Source: Candidatus Parcubacteria bacterium (GTDB taxonomy: Bacteria; Patescibacteria; Paceibacteria; UBA9973; UBA918). From it: a stretch of DNA of 64,000 nt. The stretch is from the NCBI GenBank assembly GCA_021731405.1, contig JAKFXN010000002.1, positions 22,882-86,881 of the forward strand. The letters run 5' to 3'. The translations under genes and the position numbers were made by a program. The notes below the pieces were generated by a model that did no database searches, had not been told where the DNA came from, and saw only the letters and a list, made by a program, of their open reading frames with translations. Positions 59,440 through 64,000 of this stretch are shown here, in pieces. Every line of letters begins with the position of its first letter. The first letter of the stretch is position 1.

Positions 59440-60018
59440 TCAAGAGCGGATGAACAGTTTTCTCGTGAGTAAGCGCGCAAAGATGCCGACGCCGACTCCA
59501 AAAAGAAGGGTGTTCGCATAAATGAGTCCGAGCAGGACTGCAAAGAAGCTGCCATGCACAAAACCGACAAACAAGAACGTACTTGCACCCAAGCTCAGCA
59601 CCAGCACAAGTGCTGGAGTTGGCCAGAACATGATACCGGCCAAAAATCCAAGACCGGCACAGAGAGCCAGACCCTCAGCTCCATCCAGGCTCATGTTGAG
59701 TGGCAAGAGGACACTGAGTGACATTGCCAATATCAAAAACATGAGAATGTTCACCGACGATAGCTCTTGCTTCAATTGCTCCCGCGATCTTGGCAAGAAA
59801 AAGCAAAAAGTCACAGCTGCCACTGGGGCGAAGAGAAGCTCGAGGAAGACCTTGTCCGTAAGGTTGGTCAAAGTGAGCTCATTTCCGCCACTGTTGGCTT
59901 GGATGGCAAGCATCTGACCAGTGAAGTCCGTAACGCTTCCCCAGATGAGGAAGGTGAAGAAGGCATGCACCAGAACAAGGTTGAGAGTCTGGTATCCAAA
60001 GGTGCGAGTGTGGGTCAT
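59440..60018 (-). CDS. multi-span membrane protein with SD, unknown
   Basis: The 192-residue protein starts at 60018 with ggag 6 nt upstream. It has about five hydrophobic segments, with short polar loops (PRSREQLKQE near the middle) and a basic C-terminus (LTRKLFIRS). No family is recognised. It is upstream of the membrane gene at 58748-59314 on the same strand. Confidence 0.72.
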   Translation of the reverse strand: MTHTRTFGYQTLNLVLVHAFFTFLIWGSVTDFTGQMLAIQANSGGNELTLTNLTDKVFLELLFAPVAAVTFCFFLPRSREQLKQELSSVNILMFLILAMSLSVLLPLNMSLDGAEGLALCAGLGFLAGIMFWPTPALVLVLSLGASTFLFVGFVHGSFFAVLLGLIYANTLLFGVGVGIFARLLTRKLFIRS

Positions 60019-60108
60019 GGCATACTCCAGAGTGAAGTGTTAAAGATCAGGTGAGACTGCTTATATTTAGCCATTGATTTTAATATAAGTCAACCAAGAT
60101 ATAAAAGA

Positions 60109-60130
60109 AGACCACCTCATGAGGTGGTCT
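60109..60130 (-). terminator. terminator of the 60592/60147 gene pair
   Basis: The palindromic stem agaccacctc/gaggtggtct has a short centre, and the minus strand continues with cttcttttat. Confidence 0.75.
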
Positions 60131-60146
60131 GCCTGTTCGCGTGTGT

Positions 60147-60608
60147 TCATGAGCGGAGGTGTTGTAGGTACTGCAGAAGTTTCTCTCGCTTGGCTTCGAG
60201 CTCGTAAATCATCTCGTTGAGACGATTGACTGAGCGCTTTAAGCCAGCTTGTTCAACATCAACCGCTTTGAACCAAGTTTCAATTTTTTGCGCCAGCAGT
60301 TCGTTCTGGCTGAGTGCTACTGGCAAGGATTGCTTGTGTACTGTTGGTTCAATTGATTTAGGTGTGAACCACCCTTGGTTGCAGATGTTTGTGGCGGTGT
60401 CTGCAAACACTTTGATTAGGTTATCCGCACCACATTTTACTGGTGCCACCAGAGAACATTTGAAGAACTCACCGTCAGGTAGATTGATACTGATCTCAAA
60501 ATGGATGGTTGAGCCAGGCTGGGCAATGACTCCAATGGCTGGCCTAGCACCAGCAGCAAATTTCCCAGTCCCTTCAACAATGAAATGATACTCAGTATGT
60601 CGCACCAT
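60147..60608 (-). CDS. 153-residue protein with C-terminal coiled coil, unknown
   Basis: The N-terminal half looks like a beta-rich domain (TEYHFIVEGTGKFAAGARPA, then IHFEISINL). Residues about 100-153 form a heptad-like helix (VNRLNEMIYELEAKREKLLQYLQ), suggesting a dimer. Its ATG lies inside the end of the small gene at 60592-60732 (17-nt overlap), with only gaagg as a weak SD, so translational coupling is likely. No family is recognised. Confidence 0.7.
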   Translation of the reverse strand: MVRHTEYHFIVEGTGKFAAGARPAIGVIAQPGSTIHFEISINLPDGEFFKCSLVAPVKCGADNLIKVFADTATNICNQGWFTPKSIEPTVHKQSLPVALSQNELLAQKIETWFKAVDVEQAGLKRSVNRLNEMIYELEAKREKLLQYLQHLRS

Positions 60609-60732
60609 CGGCCTTCAAAAGAAACTCGTGAAGACGTCTGTTAAGACGTTTGCAAGGAATTGAGATATTGACCGAGGACCGTTTAGAGACGGTCACCAGT
60701 ATTCCTTTTTCTTGGTTGGGGTTTTTGGACAC
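60592..60732 (-). CDS. 46-residue basic protein with GTG start and strong SD
   Basis: The GTG at 60732 is preceded by aaaggag, 6 nt upstream. The product (starting MSKNPNQEKGILVTVSKRSS) is basic and could be a small nucleic-acid-binding protein. Its stop overlaps the start of the 153-residue gene, so the two form an operon. A single frame-shifted gene is less likely because each part has a plausible start. Confidence 0.6.
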   Translation of the reverse strand: MSKNPNQEKGILVTVSKRSSVNISIPCKRLNRRLHEFLLKADGATY

Positions 60733-60816
60733 AAGGTACTCCTTTGGTGTATAGGAACAAAATATGAAACTAAAAGAACAATAGGTGTAAGGTGGGGGAT
60801 TGTCAACGGAAACTCT

Positions 60817-60845
60817 TTGACTATTTTGTAAAAGTATGGTACTCT
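60817..60845 (+). promoter_or_regulatory. promoter of the 46-residue proline/arginine-rich protein
   Basis: TTGACT and TACTCT are 17 nt apart. The transcript would start about 16 nt before ATG 60869, leaving room for aaaggag. Confidence 0.65.
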
Positions 60846-60868
60846 ATTAGTAGAAAGGAGACCATTAT

Positions 60869-61009
60869 ATGGCTCACAAAAACCTGCCACCACCACCGCG
60901 AAAGTTCAAACCACCGCAAACTCCGGCTGACCGTCTGCGCCAAGCAGCCAGTCGCCTGAGTCAGGCCTTGGTGCGCAACCTTCGCAATGTCCGCAAGGGA
61001 AGACACTGA
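60869..61009 (+). CDS. 46-residue Pro/Arg-rich protein with perfect SD
   Basis: aaaggag stands 8 nt before ATG 60869. The product starts MAHKNLPPPPRKFKPPQTP and continues with an Arg- and Gln-rich helix ending NVRKGRH. Its charge and the proline start suggest RNA or ribosome binding, or an antimicrobial-peptide-like nature, but no family is recognised. The gene has its own promoter and terminator. Confidence 0.65.
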   Translation: MAHKNLPPPPRKFKPPQTPADRLRQAASRLSQALVRNLRNVRKGRH

Positions 61010-61025
61010 GATGTCAAACAACGCA

Positions 61026-61055
61026 AAAGGGATTCCACAAAAATGGAATCCCTTT
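61026..61055 (+). terminator. terminator of the 46-residue Pro/Arg-rich gene
   Basis: The stem aaagggattcca/tggaatcccttt has a 6-nt A-rich loop and a T-rich tail. Confidence 0.88.
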
Positions 61056-61076
61056 CTTTTGTCTCAGTTTTTGTAG

Positions 61077-61577
61077 TTAGGCACGAAGGTCAGATTCTCC
61101 GAGAACAAGACCATCTTCAGCTACGTTCACATCAAACGGCTTAGCTGTTCGCATGATCTCTTTACGTGTCTCAAGTGACTGTAGCAATACCTCGATAAAA
61201 GTATCGCTGGTCGGCGCTGCCTTAATGACTTGTGCAGTTACCAGTTCAGCCACTTCGTCATCTACTTCAGCAAATTCTGTCTCCAAAACAGCAGCCACAA
61301 GCTCGTTGAGGCTATCGGCATGTTCACTGAGTGCTTCGGTGACATCTCCACCAGCTTGCTCTGTACGAGTAAGGATAAACTCAAGAGTGGTGAGTAGGCG
61401 AGCCAGCTCAAGATTATTAAAACCAGCTTCAGCGTTTATCTCATCAACTCGAGCGTATAGTTCCTCTGGAATATCCTCATCCTCAGTTAGCGCTCCAGTT
61501 TCTACAAGTACTTTTCCGAGCGCGAGTTTTCGATTAACTGCTTCGAGTTCAGGATTATGATTATTTTCAAATGACAT
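61077..61577 (-). CDS. acidic helical protein, unknown
   Basis: The 166-residue protein is strongly acidic and predicted all-helical (repeats such as LLTTLEFILTRTE and ETEFAEVDDEVAELV). It has no membrane segment or known motif. The start has no SD and is AT-rich upstream, like the native class. It lies tail-to-tail with the SD-led 46-residue gene. Confidence 0.7.
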   Translation of the reverse strand: MSFENNHNPELEAVNRKLALGKVLVETGALTEDEDIPEELYARVDEINAEAGFNNLELARLLTTLEFILTRTEQAGGDVTEALSEHADSLNELVAAVLETEFAEVDDEVAELVTAQVIKAAPTSDTFIEVLLQSLETRKEIMRTAKPFDVNVAEDGLVLGESDLRA

Positions 61578-61686
61578 ACTAGGAAAGTTAAGAGGGTAAA
61601 ATGTATTATTTCAACTTTGTAAGTATAGCAAAGATGCCGTGGGAGAGACACAAAAACCCACTTTTGTTGATGGTAGTATTACGTAT

Positions 61687-62031
61687 ATGTCTACCGACCA
61701 AGTATCAGCCCACGCTAAAGTACTTTTTGACACCCTGCTGGCGGAAGGTATCTTTTCTATCCTTGAACACTGTGACGAGCATAAATGTGTTGATATTTTT
61801 ATACCCGAAATCAAACTATTTATTGAGGTAGATGGCCTCAGTCACTTTATCGACCCAGAGCAAATCATGACCGACTTCGCTCGAGATCATTATTCTGATG
61901 ATAGTGGCTTCAACACCATGCGTATTCCAAATGTCCTGATAGAAAATCATCTCTCGAGTATTGTTTCCGCCATCAGAAAAGTGGTATCCAGAGAAAGGAC
62001 GCTACGAAAACTTAACTCAGAGATAGCTTAG
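61687..62031 (+). CDS. DUF559-like protein (restriction endonuclease-like fold)
   Basis: From ATG 61687 the product has 114 residues. The segment KCVDIFIPEIKLFIEVDGLSHF matches the DUF559 / very-short-patch-repair-like core, with Asp in DIFIP and Glu-Val-Asp (EVDG) as PD-(D/E)xK-type metal ligands. The terminal region MRIPNVLIENHLSSIVSAI also fits. Nuclease activity is inferred from the fold only. It overlaps the convergent gene at 62028 by 4 nt. Confidence 0.78.
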   Translation: MSTDQVSAHAKVLFDTLLAEGIFSILEHCDEHKCVDIFIPEIKLFIEVDGLSHFIDPEQIMTDFARDHYSDDSGFNTMRIPNVLIENHLSSIVSAIRKVVSRERTLRKLNSEIA

Positions 62032-62525
62032 TTGGGTACTGAGTATGGTTCAGCTTCGTATTCAAGCGCTGCTCCTGCTACTAATTCTCGATCTACATCA
62101 AGCTTTTGTATAGCAGTACTGCCGGTAAGGCGGACAAAATATTTCTGCTCAGCTTCAGGCTTTTGCCAATCAAGTACAAAAACAGTTGCGTCGACATCAT
62201 CTTTGTAACCTCGCTCGGTATTGAGTTCACCAGATATTGAGACACCAGCTTTAATAAGCGTGTATGAAGTGAAGTCTTTGTGTTCAAAGACCGTGCGTAC
62301 CTCGTCAATCGTGCCGACAAAGCGCTCAGTTGGTTCCCCAAGCATAGTTATTTCTGGAGGAACGGTGCGAGTAGCTACTTCTTTTTCTACCTCTACAACC
62401 TTCACTGGAGCGAGGTTGTATCCAATCCAGCCACCGATAAATGGCATCATGATAAAAATAATCCCCGCTAAAGTTTTTGACAGTGGTGTAACCTCAAAAA
62501 ACGGGTGTTTAGTGCTGTGTTCCAT
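62028..62525 (-). CDS. membrane-anchored protein of Patescibacteria type, unknown
   Basis: The 165-residue protein starts with a conserved-looking segment (HPFFEVTPLSKTLAGIIF), one membrane helix (about 18-36, with PFIGGWIGY) and an exterior beta-rich domain. I recall similar short proteins from other Parcubacteria, all without function. The start has no SD. Confidence 0.75.
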   Translation of the reverse strand: MEHSTKHPFFEVTPLSKTLAGIIFIMMPFIGGWIGYNLAPVKVVEVEKEVATRTVPPEITMLGEPTERFVGTIDEVRTVFEHKDFTSYTLIKAGVSISGELNTERGYKDDVDATVFVLDWQKPEAEQKYFVRLTGSTAIQKLDVDRELVAGAALEYEAEPYSVPN

Positions 62526-62566
62526 ACAGATAAGTATACTGCAAAATAAATGCGAGCAAACTTCAG

Positions 62567-63136
62567 CTAGTTGGTAAGGAGTTCGGTGAGTAGTTCTTCC
62601 GTGCCCACCTTTGTTTTAGATGAATAGGGGAATACCTTGTGCCCATTAAATATGACACGGAGCTTTTTGATTTGGTTTTGTTGCTGTGACTTTTTAATCT
62701 TATCTATCTTATTAAGTACAATCACAATATCTTTGCCAGCTTTTTCAAGTTCGCGAAGCATTTGTAGGTCACTATCGGTGGGGCCAATCTCAGCATCAAT
62801 AAGCAGTACTACTTTTGGTTGGTTGTTTGAATTAAAAAGGTACCAGAAAATAAGTTTGCCGAGCTTCTCAAAAATCTTCACGTGGGTTTTAGTGTAGCCA
62901 TACCCCGGTAAGTCCATGAAGTAGTGGGTGCCATTAATCAGGAAGACATTGATTTGCTGGGTGCGGCCTGGGGTCTGGCTGGTAACAGCAAGATTTTTGA
63001 CTCCGGTAAGGGAATTGATGAGGCTAGACTTTCCAGCATTAGAACGCCCAATAAAAGCGACGTGGGGCACGCCATCTTCCAGAATCTCGTTATCACCGAG
63101 AACCCCTCGTTTAAATACCGCTGAGGTGATTTTCAT
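62567..63136 (-). CDS. ysxC: ribosome biogenesis GTPase YsxC/EngB
   Basis: The 189-residue GTPase has G1 GRSNAGKS at 30-37, the G3 motif DLPGYGYTK, and G4 NKIDK. It helps assemble the 50S subunit. Size and motif order are normal. The start has no SD, and a TAGGAT-like box lies about 7 nt upstream. Confidence 0.96.
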   Translation of the reverse strand: MKITSAVFKRGVLGDNEILEDGVPHVAFIGRSNAGKSSLINSLTGVKNLAVTSQTPGRTQQINVFLINGTHYFMDLPGYGYTKTHVKIFEKLGKLIFWYLFNSNNQPKVVLLIDAEIGPTDSDLQMLRELEKAGKDIVIVLNKIDKIKKSQQQNQIKKLRVIFNGHKVFPYSSKTKVGTEELLTELLTN

Positions 63137-63223
63137 TAGTGCATCCTAGCATATATCTAGGCTTTTTGAGTGAGTCCATAAATACTAGATAAGCCGTCGT
63201 GGGCGCAGGGGAGGAGTCTTCTT

Positions 63224-63264
63224 ATATTGTCATATATTGACAATATATAGATTTCATGTATAAT
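63224..63264 (+). promoter_or_regulatory. near-consensus promoter with palindromic operator
   Basis: TTGACA (63237-63242) and TATAAT (63259-63264) are 16 nt apart. A 25-bp palindrome, tatattgtca-tatat-tgacaatata (63224-63248), covers the -35, as expected for a repressor site. It drives the membrane-protein gene at 63312. Confidence 0.82.
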
Positions 63265-63311
63265 AATGTTTGGTTTCCATCCACTCAACCGTTTTTGAGG
63301 AGTACCTTATC

Positions 63312-63836
63312 ATGCGCAACTGGTTCAACTGGGACTGGGAAAAAATCTTTGTGTTCGGCAGCATTTTCGCTGTCATCCTGGGGATCCTTTTCCTCCTGGT
63401 CCCGCTCAGTTTCTTCCACTACCACAAAGGTCTGGGTCCGGACGTCACCGCCCAACCTATCCGATTTTTGCTCGATTGGTTCGGCGTTGTCGGTGTCTAC
63501 GTAGCCCACATCGCGGTGGGGGCTATTGTGGGCCTCGTGGGTGGGCTGTTCTTTGTCCTGACGATCGCTGGTTATACAGATTACATCTGCGCCAATGAAG
63601 GAAAGCGACGTCTCGCCCTCGACAGCTACACCAGCTACGTCGTCCTTGCTGGACTGCTCGTTGGGTTCGGAATCGTTCTGTACGTGCATGTCACGGGAGA
63701 CGGGGGAAGCTTTGCCGGGCTGTTCGTTGCTTATCTGCTCATGCCCGCGCTGATTGCAACCGGGATGTTCCTGATCTGGGTTTCTTTTTTGGAAATCTGG
63801 CGACGGATTGCCGCATCGCGGACGCTCTGCCTCTGA
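63312..63836 (+). CDS. multi-span membrane protein with SD, unknown
   Basis: From ATG 63312 (ggag 9 nt upstream) the product has 174 residues and about four hydrophobic segments (12-32, 50-80, 105-125, 140-162). It starts with an aromatic stretch (MRNWFNWDWEKIF). The coding sequence is clearly GC-richer than the nearby ysxC. It ends in TGA. No family is recognised. A strong, probably repressible promoter precedes it, and a terminator follows. Confidence 0.75.
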   Translation: MRNWFNWDWEKIFVFGSIFAVILGILFLLVPLSFFHYHKGLGPDVTAQPIRFLLDWFGVVGVYVAHIAVGAIVGLVGGLFFVLTIAGYTDYICANEGKRRLALDSYTSYVVLAGLLVGFGIVLYVHVTGDGGSFAGLFVAYLLMPALIATGMFLIWVSFLEIWRRIAASRTLCL

Positions 63837-63876
63837 GGTTCGACTCAGTACAGAAGACGGTCTCCAAGGAGACTCT

Positions 63877-63908
63877 AAGCCCCAGCACAATGTGCTCGGG
63901 GCTTTTTT
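63877..63908 (+). terminator. terminator of the last complete gene
   Basis: The stem aagccccagcac/gtgctcggggctt (one bulge) has a short loop and a T-run. Confidence 0.88.
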
Positions 63909-64000
63909 ATTATCAAAGCCGGAGATACTGATTTCTTACTAGCAATTTTTTCTTAAGAGATAGGTACTGTGGTAGACTTTGCAGATTAGATTATGGATAC
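63909..64000 (+). other. window end with possible start of another gene
   Basis: A TAGACT box at 63973-63978 stands 14 nt before an ATG at 63993. Only two codons are visible, so nothing can be said about the product. Confidence 0.3.

Noticed and set aside
60147..60732. Single gene broken by a frameshift
   Set aside because: The upstream part has its own strong SD and start and ends with a stop overlapping a plausible ATG, which fits two coupled genes better.
1..64000. Recoding of UGA as Gly or Trp
   Set aside because: Several well-supported genes end in TGA (for example 60869-61009 and 63312-63836) and long conserved genes have no in-frame TGA.

Overview
The window looks like a chromosome segment of a Candidate Phyla Radiation (Patescibacteria) bacterium, most likely of the Parcubacteria/Paceibacteria lineage. 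This is inferred from gene families and architecture, not from a marker-gene tree. Indications are an F-type ATP synthase operon with a very short epsilon subunit, a helix-turn-helix/MurA fusion, an editing-domain-less ProRS, a large coupling-type ATPase beside a LysM protein, a degenerate PriA, and many short lineage-specific membrane or secreted proteins. UGA is an ordinary stop here, which argues against the recoded Gracilibacteria/Absconditabacteria.

Layout. 1-4089: end of the ATP synthase operon (atpA partial, atpG, a small membrane protein, atpD, atpC), with unusual hairpins on both sides of atpD. 4112-7128: flavin redox module made of ApbE, an anchored FMN-binding protein and an RnfD/NqrB-ferredoxin reductase fusion. 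7131-8971: base-excision repair (ung, mutM) around a DUF2061 protein. 9160-17887: two giant tandem-paralogous secreted proteins with Pro-Thr linkers, LamG-like and peptidoglycan-binding ends. 17957-21613: small accessory genes, an SDR enzyme, a 38-residue basic protein, a hairpin-rich stretch and tRNA-Asn. 21766-27607: glutaredoxin-like protein, DUF167 protein, HPF, fmt-def, dead PriA and HTH-MurA. 27687-39160: MreB paralog, coupling-type ATPase, LysM protein, two unknowns, a delta'-like protein, frr and rseP. 39712-47287: proS, mreB-mreC-mreD-mrdA, greA, lysS. 48392-53069: dcw cluster (mraZ, rsmH, ftsL-like, ftsI, murF-like) with MraZ boxes over the promoter. 53190-64000: secreted proteins, an ABC exporter with a GDSL esterase, several small membrane or unknown proteins, a DUF559 protein and ysxC.

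Two kinds of gene start are interleaved. Housekeeping genes have no Shine-Dalgarno sequence and often begin within about 8-20 nt of a TATACT/TACACT/TACAAT -10 element, so leaderless or near-leaderless mRNAs seem common. About twelve isolated genes, nearly all unrecognised, carry strong GGAG-type ribosome binding sites, and most have their own strong terminators. They look like a separate, moron-like accessory class.

Much of the window serves the cell envelope: two MreB systems, PBP2 and FtsI, MurA and MurF, LysM and peptidoglycan-binding surface proteins, a site-2 protease and an FtsX-type exporter. The best candidates for undescribed biology are the SD-led gene class, the motor-dead PriA, the RnfD-reductase fusion with its own flavinylated partner, the palindrome between HTH-murA and mreB, and the structured RNA around atpD and tRNA-Asn.
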